Positions 19,979 through 27,179 of a stretch of 64,000 nt of DNA are shown in pieces. How positions within the stretch are numbered: the first letter of the stretch is position 1; every line of letters starts with the position of its first letter. Under the pieces are notes generated by a model. The model did no database searches. It worked only from the letters and a program-made list of their open reading frames with translations, and was not told the DNA's origin. This DNA is from Desulfomicrobium baculatum DSM 4028 (GTDB taxonomy: Bacteria > Desulfobacterota > Desulfovibrionia > Desulfovibrionales > Desulfomicrobiaceae). The stretch covers positions 1,490,501 through 1,554,500 of the forward strand of contig NC_013173.1 in assembly GCF_000023225.1 (NCBI RefSeq), in the 5' to 3' direction. A program made the translations under genes and the position numbers.

Positions 19979-22123
19979 ATGAGCGCTTCGCTGCTCAGTC
20001 CGTCGTGGTACCGGGTCGCCCCCCTCAAGCCACGCCTGCGCAGCCATGTGCGCATCGAGCGTCACGAGTATCGCGGCCAGGACTGGTATGTGATTCAGGA
20101 CGGTTTCACCGGGCGCCATCACCGTTTTTCCTCCGAGGCCTACCAACTGGTGGGCATGATGGACGGCCGCCGGACCATGGACCAGATCTGGCAGGCCGTT
20201 TGCGCCCGCCTGGGCGACCACATGCCGACCCAGGACGAGGTCATCGAACTCCTGGCCCGCCTGTACCGCGCCGATCTCTTGCAGACCAGCGCCATCCTCG
20301 ACTTTTCGGACCTGCACCAGCGCAGCGTGAAGAGCAGGCGTAGCCGCCTGTTCACGCAGATGGCTTCGCCGCTGTCCCTGCGCTTCCCGCTCCTGGACCC
20401 GGACCGCTTCCTGACCCGGACCATGCCCTGGGTCCGCCCGTTTCTCGGCTGGCAGGCCTTGGCGGTCTGGATGTTGGTGGTGGCCGCGGCCGCGATCCTG
20501 GCCGTGCTGCACGGGGACGCCCTGCAAGGCGATTTTTCCGACGCTCTTTTGAGCATGGAGAATCTGCTGCTGATCAGCCTGCTCTATCCCGTGCTGAAAG
20601 TCCTGCACGAGTTCGGGCATGCCTACATGGTCAAGAAGGAGGGCGGTGAGGTGCACGAGATGGGGGTCATGCTGCTGGTCTTCATGCCCCTGCCGTACGT
20701 GGACGCGTCCTCGTCGACGTCTTTTCGGGACAAGCGTCAGCGCATGCTCGTCGGGGGGGCGGGCATCATGGTGGAGCTTTTCGTGGCCGCCGTCATGCTT
20801 CTGGTCTGGCTGAACGTGGAGCCCGGGGTAGTGCGTGCCCTGGCCTACAAGACCCTGCTCGTGGCCGGGGTGTCGACGGTCCTCTTCAACGGCAACCCGC
20901 TGCTACGTTTCGACGCCTATTACATTCTTTCGGACTGGCTGGAGATTCCCAACCTGGCGCAGCGCGGCGTCGGCTATCTGGGCTACCTTTGCAAGCGGTA
21001 TCTGCTGGGAGTGGACAGCGCCGAATCACCGGCCCGCAGCCCCGGGGAGGCCCGCTGGTTGTTCTTTTACGCCGTGGCCGCCTTCTGCTACCGGATTTTC
21101 ATTTCCGTGCGCATCGTGCTCTTCGTTGCCGGGCAGTTTTTTTTCGTCGGCATCGTCCTGGCCATCTGGGCGGTGTTCATGATGCTCGTCATGCCCACGT
21201 GGCGCGTGGCCGGTTTTCTCGTCAAGGATACTCATATGCAACGCAAGCGCATTCGCGTCATGATGACGGTGGTCCTTCCCCTGGTTCTGTTGGCGGGGGT
21301 TCTGGCTATGGTCCCGGCGCCGCTGTACACCAACGCCGAAGGCGTGGTCTGGGTTTCGGAGGAATCCAGGGTTTACGCCGCTGCCGGGGGGATGGTGGAG
21401 GCCGTGGTCACTCCCGGCGGGACCACCGTACAGTCCGGCGATCCGCTGATCCGCAGCACGGACCTGTTGCTGGAAACCCAGGTCCGGCTGTTGCAGGCCC
21501 GCCGGGAGGAATTCCAGGCCCGCCGCCAGTTGAGCATGAACAGGGACCGCGCCGAGACGGGCATGCTGGATGAGGAGCTGAAAAGCATTGAAACGGAAAT
21601 CGCTCGCGCCCAGGAGCGTCAGGCGGCCCTGATCACGCGCAGCCCTGCGGCCGGGATTTTCGTGCTTCAGGACGAGGCGGATTTGCCGGGGCGCTTTCTG
21701 CGGCGCGGCGAGCCCGTAGGCTACATCGTCGACCCGCTGCGCATGCACATCAGGACCGTGGTCACCCAGGCCGATATCGAGCGCGTGCGCTCGGATGTCC
21801 GCAGCGTGGAGGTGCGGCTGGCCGAGAACATCGGACAGGTGCTGCCGGCGCGGGTCTCCCGCGAGGTGCCCGCCGCGAGCCGCGTGTTGCCGAGCCTGGC
21901 CTTCAGTCTCGACGGCGGCGGGCGGTTCGCCCTCGATCCCCGGGAAAAGGAGGCTCCCCAGGTGCTGGAGCGCCTCTTTCAGTTTGACCTGGTGCTTGAG
22001 GGGCCCGTGCCGGGCAACGTGGAGGAGCGCGTCTTCGTCCGCTTCGAGCACAGCCCCGAACCTTTGGCCTGGCGGGCCTACCGGGCGCTGCGGCGTCTGC
22101 TGCTCACCCGCCTTGCCGTGTAG
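19979..22123 (+). CDS. PqqD-like / M50 (site-2 protease-like) / HlyD fusion, putative peptide zinc metalloprotease
   Basis: A 714-residue protein. Residues about 20-105 resemble the PqqD-type peptide-binding winged helix (FSSEAYQLVGMMDGRRTMDQIW). A multi-span membrane part follows with the M50 zinc motif HEFGH at residues 210-214 and the second motif NPLLRFDAYYILSD at about 306-319, whose Asp312 would be the third ligand. After more membrane helices there is a C-terminal lipoyl/HlyD-like section (YAAAGGMVEAVVTPGGTTVQ, coiled coil, then RSPAAGIFVL). This architecture matches proteins annotated as YydH-like peptide zinc metalloproteases beside peptide or RTX exporters. Substrate unknown; processing or handling of the giant protein is inferred from position. 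The SecA-like gene starts 11 bp after its stop. Confidence 0.8.
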   Translation: MSASLLSPSWYRVAPLKPRLRSHVRIERHEYRGQDWYVIQDGFTGRHHRFSSEAYQLVGMMDGRRTMDQIWQAVCARLGDHMPTQDEVIELLARLYRADLLQTSAILDFSDLHQRSVKSRRSRLFTQMASPLSLRFPLLDPDRFLTRTMPWVRPFLGWQALAVWMLVVAAAAILAVLHGDALQGDFSDALLSMENLLLISLLYPVLKVLHEFGHAYMVKKEGGEVHEMGVMLLVFMPLPYVDASSSTSFRDKRQRMLVGGAGIMVELFVAAVMLLVWLNVEPGVVRALAYKTLLVAGVSTVLFNGNPLLRFDAYYILSDWLEIPNLAQRGVGYLGYLCKRYLLGVDSAESPARSPGEARWLFFYAVAAFCYRIFISVRIVLFVAGQFFFVGIVLAIWAVFMMLVMPTWRVAGFLVKDTHMQRKRIRVMMTVVLPLVLLAGVLAMVPAPLYTNAEGVVWVSEESRVYAAAGGMVEAVVTPGGTTVQSGDPLIRSTDLLLETQVRLLQARREEFQARRQLSMNRDRAETGMLDEELKSIETEIARAQERQAALITRSPAAGIFVLQDEADLPGRFLRRGEPVGYIVDPLRMHIRTVVTQADIERVRSDVRSVEVRLAENIGQVLPARVSREVPAASRVLPSLAFSLDGGGRFALDPREKEAPQVLERLFQFDLVLEGPVPGNVEERVFVRFEHSPEPLAWRAYRALRRLLLTRLAV

Positions 22124-22134
22124 CGTGGCACAAC

Positions 22135-24126
22135 ATGAGTAGTCGGCTCCATCTGGTTCTTCCCCCCGCCACCCGCGACGTCCGGGCTGAGCGGCCCGAT
22201 CGGATCGAGACCTGGCTTGAGCGCCAGGCGCACCGTCTGCACGGACGCGTCCTAGCGCTGCGCGGAAAGGGCGGCTGGCTGCGACGGGAGACGGCGGCCG
22301 TGGGCGAGGCGGGCCTGCGTCTGGTAGGCTTGAGCGAGAAGGAGCTGGCCGACGAGATCCGTCCGCTTCGCGAGCGGCTGCTGACCGACGGTTTTCTTCC
22401 GGCCCACGTGGCGGACAGCTTCGCCCTGATCCGGGAATTCTCCGCGCGCATCCTGGGCCTTCGCCACCACGACAGCCAGGTCATGGGCGCGCTGGTCATG
22501 CTTCGAGGCATGGTGGCGGAGATGGAGACCGGCGAGGGCAAGACCCTGACGGCAACTCTCACGGCGGCCACTGCGGCCCTGGCCGGGCTGCCGGTGCACG
22601 TCATCAGCGTCAACGACTACCTGACGGGTCGCGACGCCGAGAATACCACGCCCCTGTTTCGGGCCTTGGGCCTGAGCGTGGGGTGCGTGGTGCACGGTCA
22701 GTCTCCGCAGCAGCGTCGGCAGGCCTACGGATGCGACATCACCTATGCCACCAACAAGGAACTGGTCTTCGATTACCTTCGAGACCGCCTGACCCTGGCC
22801 GACCGGCCGGACCCGATCATGGTCCAGGCCGAAAGCCTGAGTGGCCAGGGCTCTCGCGCCGGGCGGCTGCTCATGCGCGGTTTGCATTTTGCCATCGTGG
22901 ACGAGGCCGACAGCGTGCTCATCGACGAGGCCCGGACTCCGCTCATCATCTCCGGTTCCTCGGGCGTGAGGGAGGAACGGGAGTTTCTGGAACAGGCGCT
23001 GAACCTGGCGGGAGATTTCGTTCGGGACAGGGATTTCGAGCTCGACGAGGCCCGGCGGCATATTCTGCTGACTCCTGCCGGCCGGAGCCGCATCGAGGAC
23101 GCGGCGCGTCGGCTGGGCGCCCTGTGGAGCGGGCTGGTGCGACGGGAGGGGGCGGTGCACCAGGCCCTGACGGCCCTGCACCTGTTTCGCCGCGACGAAC
23201 AGTACCTGGTCCGTGACGGCAAGGTGCAGATCATCGACGAATTTACGGGGCGGGTCATGCCCGACCGTTCCTGGGAGCAGGGGCTGCACCAGCTCATCGA
23301 GCTCAAGGAGGGGTGCGAGCTGACCCAGCGCCGGGAACCTCTGGCCAAGATCAGTTATCAGCGTTTTTTCAGGCGATACCTGAGGCTTGCGGGCATGACC
23401 GGCACGGCGCGCGAGGTGAAGGACGAGCTGTGGAATGTCTACGGGTTGGCCACGCTGCGCATGCCTACCCACCGGCCGGTGATCCGGCGCAGGCTCAAGG
23501 AGAGGGTTTTTCCCACCAGGCACGACAAATGGCGGGCCGTGGTGGACCGGATCGGCGAATTGCACCGCCAGGGCCGGGCCGTGCTCGTCGGGACGCGCAC
23601 CGTGGCGGCCTCCGAGGAACTCGCCGCCCGCGTTCGGGAAGCAGGGTTGCCGCATCTGGTCCTGAGCGCCAAGCAGGACGCCGAAGAGGCCGGAGTCATC
23701 AGCCGGGCAGGCCAACCCGGAAGCGTGACCATCGCCACGAACATGGCCGGGCGGGGCACGGACATCATGCTTGCGCCCGAGGTGCGCGATGCGGGCGGCC
23801 TGCATGTCATCATCACGGAATACCATGAGGCCGCACGCATCGATCGTCAGCTGGCCGGGCGGTGCGGGCGGCAGGGTGACCCCGGCAGTTTTGAAGGCAT
23901 TCTGTCCCTGGAGGATTTTCTGTTCCAGGGAAAATGGGGCGACCCGCTCATCCGCGCGGCCATGTTCGTCGTCACCCGGACGAGGACTCCCCAATTCGCG
24001 GCGCGCTGGCTGCTGCGGCGCATGCAGCGCAGCGTCGAGCGGCACAACGCCCGGGTGCGCCGAAATCTGTTCCGGCAGGACCAGGCGCAGGGCAGCCTCA
24101 TGTCCTTTGCCGGAAGGTTCGAGTAG
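22135..24126 (+). CDS. Short SecA-like translocase ATPase
   Basis: A 663-residue SecA paralogue; housekeeping SecA is about 830-900. It has the SecA Walker A METGEGKT (residues 130-137), the DEAD-box region VDEADSVLIDEARTPLIISG starting at residue 255, the NMAGRGTD motif (536-543) and the motif VI region RQLAGRCGRQGDPGS. It therefore keeps the ATPase core and preprotein cross-linking region but ends soon after motor domain 2, without the full helical wing and scaffold, linker and C-terminal zinc/SecB-binding tail. ERHE of SecA is EYHE here. It lies 11 bp after the M50 gene. A dedicated motor for exporting the giant protein, comparable in idea to SecA2, is inference. Confidence 0.85.
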   Translation: MSSRLHLVLPPATRDVRAERPDRIETWLERQAHRLHGRVLALRGKGGWLRRETAAVGEAGLRLVGLSEKELADEIRPLRERLLTDGFLPAHVADSFALIREFSARILGLRHHDSQVMGALVMLRGMVAEMETGEGKTLTATLTAATAALAGLPVHVISVNDYLTGRDAENTTPLFRALGLSVGCVVHGQSPQQRRQAYGCDITYATNKELVFDYLRDRLTLADRPDPIMVQAESLSGQGSRAGRLLMRGLHFAIVDEADSVLIDEARTPLIISGSSGVREEREFLEQALNLAGDFVRDRDFELDEARRHILLTPAGRSRIEDAARRLGALWSGLVRREGAVHQALTALHLFRRDEQYLVRDGKVQIIDEFTGRVMPDRSWEQGLHQLIELKEGCELTQRREPLAKISYQRFFRRYLRLAGMTGTAREVKDELWNVYGLATLRMPTHRPVIRRRLKERVFPTRHDKWRAVVDRIGELHRQGRAVLVGTRTVAASEELAARVREAGLPHLVLSAKQDAEEAGVISRAGQPGSVTIATNMAGRGTDIMLAPEVRDAGGLHVIITEYHEAARIDRQLAGRCGRQGDPGSFEGILSLEDFLFQGKWGDPLIRAAMFVVTRTRTPQFAARWLLRRMQRSVERHNARVRRNLFRQDQAQGSLMSFAGRFE

Positions 24127-24203
24127 CAAAGTATTTCTCCCCTGTTTGGGCTGTTTCAGGCCCGACGGAAACACTGGACCATACGCATCAAGGAGAACAA
24201 GAG

Positions 24204-24917
24204 ATGAAACGCATATTTTTCCTTGCACTGTTGTGCATGATGGCCGCCACGGTTTGGGCCGGGGACCTGCCGCCCTTCGAAGGGCTTATCGAACCTCGGG
24301 AGACCGTCAATTTCGGCAGCCAGGTTCCGGGCATCCTGGAGAAGGTCATGGTCGAGCGGGGAGACAAGGTTGAGGTCGGGCAGATCCTGGCCCGGCTCAA
24401 ATCCGGGGTCGAAGCCGCAGCCCTGCGCACGGCCGAGGCCAAGGTGGATTTCGGGCAGCGCACGTCCCAGCGCAACGAGGAACTGACCAGAAAAAAGCTC
24501 ATTTCGGTGCATGAAAAAGACGAGATCGAGACCGAACTGCAGCTGGCCCGACTGATGGTGGCCGAGGCCAAGGCGCAGCTCGAAATGCGGGTCATCCGCA
24601 GTACGATCAAGGGCGTGGTGGTCAAGCGCACGGGAGCGCCCGGCGGCTATGTCGGAGAGGAACCCTTTCTGACCGTGGCGCAGATCGACCCTTTGAGCGT
24701 CGAGTTGGTCATCCCGGTCCAGTATATCGGGTCCATCAAGGAAGGGGTGACGGCCAAGGTCCTGCCGGACGAGCCGGTGGGCGGCGAGTACAGCGCCAAG
24801 GTCGTGGTCGTGGACAAGGTCATCGATGCCGCCAGCGGAACCTTCGGCGTGCGCCTGGAACTTCCCAACCCAAAGCTTCGGCTGCCGGCGGGGATGAAGT
24901 GCCGAGTGATCTTTTGA
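24204..24917 (+). CDS. HlyD/RND-type periplasmic adaptor protein
   Basis: A 237-residue protein from ATG 24204, 8 nt after AAGGAG. It has a signal peptide (MKRIFFLALLCMMAATVWAG), a lipoyl half (GLIEPRETVNFGSQVPGILEKV), a short coiled hairpin (about residues 70-125), the second lipoyl half (STIKGVVVKRTGAPGGYVGEE) and a beta-barrel domain ending LPAGMKCRVIF. It is shorter than common RND adaptors and lacks their membrane-proximal domain. Last gene of the export-like operon, 77 bp after the SecA-like gene. As the second separate adaptor of the cluster it could provide the periplasmic channel part facing an outer-membrane factor not seen here. Confidence 0.8.
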   Translation: MKRIFFLALLCMMAATVWAGDLPPFEGLIEPRETVNFGSQVPGILEKVMVERGDKVEVGQILARLKSGVEAAALRTAEAKVDFGQRTSQRNEELTRKKLISVHEKDEIETELQLARLMVAEAKAQLEMRVIRSTIKGVVVKRTGAPGGYVGEEPFLTVAQIDPLSVELVIPVQYIGSIKEGVTAKVLPDEPVGGEYSAKVVVVDKVIDAASGTFGVRLELPNPKLRLPAGMKCRVIF

Positions 24918-24990
24918 TCGCGAAGGAGTTCCGGCAGCCCTTGCCCGGAACCCGCCGACACGCGCAGTCCCGCAGAAAAAGATGAAGAGA

Positions 24991-25046
24991 CAACCACCCC
25001 GCCCTTCGGGCACCCCTCCTTGGCAGGAGGGGAGTTGGAGCGGCTA
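24991..25046 (+). repeat. 56-nt dispersed repeat, copy A
   Basis: The segment CAACCACCCCGCCCTTCGGG onward matches the reverse complement of 55094-55149 at 55 of 56 positions. Both contain a GCCC-TTC-GGGC mini-hairpin and a CCCCTCC...GGAGGGG stem. The flanks also show partial similarity (CTGGCGGA against TTGACGGA). It sits just downstream of the export operon and looks like a REP-type intergenic repeat. Confidence 0.85.
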
Positions 25047-25097
25047 CTGGCGGAATCTTGATGTTTTAAAGTTCAGGCCCTTGTTTCGTGTCTGCTT

Positions 25098-25298
25098 TCA
25101 TGACGTAAGATTATCAGTCTGCAGCCGTACCCATTCGTGAAGTTCCTCTGCCGTGACCGGCGTTCCGCGTATGAGGGCTTTGATCGTAAAGTCGTACAGC
25201 ACCTCTTCCGGGACCCCCTTCACGTCCGGAGGAGAAAAGTCGAATATATTTCGATACAAGCGTTCCACTTCATGTCTTCCCTTGCCTGATGAGTTCAC
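25098..25298 (-). CDS. Small hypothetical protein (66 aa)
   Basis: Starts at GTG (25298), preceded by GGAGG with 4-nt spacing. An ATG slightly upstream runs into a stop, so GTG is the only good start. The sequence (VERLYRNIFDFSPPD...EEVLYDFTIKALIRGTPVTAEELHEWVR) is helix-rich and acidic, without membrane segments or recognised motifs. Function unknown. It is separated from the TPR gene upstream by 87 bp and may share its transcript. Confidence 0.5.
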   Translation of the reverse strand: MNSSGKGRHEVERLYRNIFDFSPPDVKGVPEEVLYDFTIKALIRGTPVTAEELHEWVRLQTDNLTS

Positions 25299-25385
25299 CT
25301 GTCCTCCATGCAGCTTTTCAAATCAAGCGCGTCATTTGTTATTCGGAAAAAAAATTTGCCTCATTCCAATGGTTGATCTGTCACC

Positions 25386-26000
25386 TTAAACGCTTTTTGA
25401 TGAGATGGACCCCTTTTTCCACATCAGCGTGGGACGGGGGTATTTCTTGTTGAGTTCATGCGCCCGCAAGTAATCGTGGTAAGCCTCGGTTATGTTTTTG
25501 AGCTTCATGAGAGTGGTTGCGCGTTGGTAGTGGTAGTCCGCGACTCCCGGCACGAGTTCTATCAGTTGGCTCAGATCTTTGATGGCCTGGCCGTAGAGCG
25601 CCATGCGCAGACAAAGTTGGGATCGGCCATAGAGGGCCTTGGTATGGGTAGGGGCGATGGTGACCGCCAGCGTGTACCTGACCAGGGCCTCCTGATAATT
25701 TTCGGCTTTGGCCAGGGCTTCGCCAAGGGCAAAATGCACTTCCGCAGATTCGGGAGCAAGGCTGGCAGCCTTGGAATAGGATGCTATGGCTCCTTGGAGA
25801 TTCCGCTCCCGTTCCAGTTTGCGGCCTCCGTCCATGTGGCGTTTCGCCTCCATTGACGCGATCGACACGTTATTTTTACCCGGCTGGCCGTAAGCATCTT
25901 CAGACCCGGAGATCGTCGCTGCCGCCTGACAATTGCCTACAGTGAAAAGTGTGAGGAATACGACAAGAATTGAATGGACGCCTATGGTGGAGCTTTTCAT
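25386..26000 (-). CDS. Exported TPR-repeat protein
   Basis: A 204-residue protein with a signal peptide (about residues 1-27, ending GNCQAAA). About three to four tetratricopeptide repeats follow from residue 50 (LQGAIASYSKAASLAPESAEVHFALGE, YQEALVRYTLAVTIAP, YGQAIKDLSQLIELVPG, ITEAYHDYLRAHELN). The start ATG 26000 has AGGAGG four bases upstream. TPRs are protein-binding scaffolds; the partner is unknown. A 16-bp perfect palindrome lies directly before its ribosome binding site, and upstream of that is an AT-rich region. Confidence 0.8.
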   Translation of the reverse strand: MKSSTIGVHSILVVFLTLFTVGNCQAAATISGSEDAYGQPGKNNVSIASMEAKRHMDGGRKLERERNLQGAIASYSKAASLAPESAEVHFALGEALAKAENYQEALVRYTLAVTIAPTHTKALYGRSQLCLRMALYGQAIKDLSQLIELVPGVADYHYQRATTLMKLKNITEAYHDYLRAHELNKKYPRPTLMWKKGSISSKSV

Positions 26001-26010
26001 GGTACCTCCT

Positions 26011-26026
26011 CATGTACGTACGTACA
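26011..26026 (-). promoter_or_regulatory. 16-bp perfect palindrome at the TPR gene leader
   Basis: ATGTACGTACGTACAT is fully self-complementary. It lies 10 bp upstream of the TPR start codon, directly before AGGAGG. It could be an operator or an mRNA hairpin that affects translation. No known regulator is assigned. Confidence 0.45.
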
Positions 26027-26039
26027 TTCTATTTCACCA

Positions 26040-26520
26040 TGATGGTTAAAGACAGTATTGAGGCTTTTATATACTGATTCATGATTATCATATCGGAAAT
26101 ACGAATAAATAATTTATGGGGTATTTTTGTTTTTTAGTGAAAAATAATTCATTATTTTAATCAAATATCCGTTTTTTTTAAAAAAATTTAATAAATTTAT
26201 TATTTCGTGATAGGTTTTAGTACACATATTTATGTATAAGCTTCAACTAAAAAGTACATTGTTGTAATTATAAATTTTGCATTAAAAAAAGTACCTACAT
26301 ATTTTTTCGCATAAATAATATGTAGGTACTTATATTGTGAAAGATCACAAAAAATGAAGAAAACTTCAAAAATACAATCAGAACACCATATGTCGACAAG
26401 TTTAAAATTATAATTTTAATAAAATTAAGAGTTTATTGATTTTATTAAAAAATGGGTAATACTGATTATTTATCTGTGTTGATATTTTTATTTAACTACA
26501 GTGGATTGGCTTTCGTTCGC
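26040..26520. other. AT-rich, gene-free stretch
   Basis: About 480 bp made mostly of A and T with many A- and T-tracts, in sharp contrast to the GC-rich surroundings. No open frame of useful length with a ribosome binding site was seen. It contains the hairpin at 26289-26331. It could be a curved-DNA promoter or silencer region or the trace of foreign DNA; nothing coding is supported. Confidence 0.7.
26289..26331 (-). terminator. 15-bp perfect AT-rich hairpin with T-run on the minus strand
   Basis: The arms 26289-26303 (AAGTACCTACATATT) and 26317-26331 are exactly complementary with a 13-nt loop. On the minus strand the stem is followed by a run of T (the A-run 26284-26290 on plus), which is the layout of an intrinsic terminator although the stem is low in GC. 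No minus-strand gene is visible upstream of it, so it might end an unrecognised small RNA or be a protein-binding site. Confidence 0.45.
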
Positions 26521-26637
26521 GCATGATTGCCGGAATGGTTTACAGCTTGGAATTACTGCAAAAAGACCGAAATTTCCGCCGGAAAAATCTTTTACATGTA
26601 CGCTTGACCATTATGGCGAGATGGGTGTGGCTTTGTC

Positions 26638-26763
26638 ATGGAGAATGCATTTATAGGAATTGAAAATGACATGAATCCCCTTCTTCAAGAGACACGGTAT
26701 TCTTTTAAGACCGCGACCATCACGAATTCGCTCACTGAAACTCATTATGCGGGGCTTTCATGA
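26638..26763 (+). CDS. Possible 41-aa leader-type ORF coupled to the next gene
   Basis: The frame ATG 26638 to TGA 26761-26763 encodes MENAFIGIENDMNPLLQETR and 21 further residues. Its stop overlaps the start of the following gene as ATGA, the usual sign of translational coupling. The ribosome binding site is poor, and the peptide has no recognised motif. A real small gene, a leader peptide or a chance frame are all possible. Confidence 0.35.
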   Translation: MENAFIGIENDMNPLLQETRYSFKTATITNSLTETHYAGLS

Positions 26764-27020
26764 ACAAGGAGCAAAGTGCGGATCAGGATGCGAACGATAC
26801 CGCAACCGTTGATTCGGAGCACCAAACATCTCGTGACAGTGACGCCATGAATATCCCTGATGCGGAACAGGCGCGTCATGATCTTTTTCATGCGGCTGTG
26901 AAGCGGATTTTGGAGCGAAACGACACGAAATTGAATAGAGTCTTGAAAACTGCTGAGGAAAAAGGTTCGCGTTACACGAGCTTGCTAACGAGCAGTGAAC
27001 TGAGATTTTTGTTAAAATGA
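26760..27020 (+). CDS. Small hypothetical protein (86 aa)
   Basis: A charged, cysteine-free protein with an acidic N-terminal half and a helical basic C-terminal half (ARHDLFHAAVKRILERNDTKLNRVLKTAEEKG). It starts inside the stop codon of the 41-aa ORF (ATGA overlap), with only GGGG as a weak ribosome binding site, so it may depend on coupling. It ends before a strong terminator. No family recognised. Confidence 0.5.
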   Translation: MNKEQSADQDANDTATVDSEHQTSRDSDAMNIPDAEQARHDLFHAAVKRILERNDTKLNRVLKTAEEKGSRYTSLLTSSELRFLLK

Positions 27021-27101
27021 GGGTGTTAAAAGCACGCCTCGCCTTTTCCGAGGGATGACGATTTTGCGCAGAGTCTTCTTGAAATGACGCTTTCAAAGGC
27101 T

Positions 27102-27165
27102 CAGGCATGCACAAAGAAACCCCCGGGACAGAGCTCTGTCACGGGGGTTTCTTTGTGCATGCCTG
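27102..27165. terminator. Large bidirectional terminator hairpin
   Basis: Two 23-nt arms (27102-27124 and 27143-27165) are perfectly complementary. The loop itself holds a 14-bp palindrome, GACAGAGCTCTGTC (27127-27140). It lies between the convergent 86-aa gene (ends 27020) and the aspartokinase gene (ends 27180), so it can stop both. The core CCCCC-GGGACAGAG...CTGTCAC-GGGGG is very similar to the hairpin at 42884-42930. Confidence 0.85.
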
Positions 27166-27179
27166 GTTGAAAAGGAAAA

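Noticed and set aside
18175-20055. Antisense frame (626 codons, minus) over the GAF-HlyD gene
   Set aside because: Shadow of a gene with recognised domains; composition atypical of proteins.
22252-24228. Antisense frame (658 codons, minus) over the SecA-like gene
   Set aside because: SecA motifs on the plus strand are decisive; the antisense frame has none.
24928-24951. Hairpin GTTCCGG...CCGGAAC after the export operon
   Set aside because: Only 7 bp with a 10-nt loop and no T-run; too weak to call a terminator.
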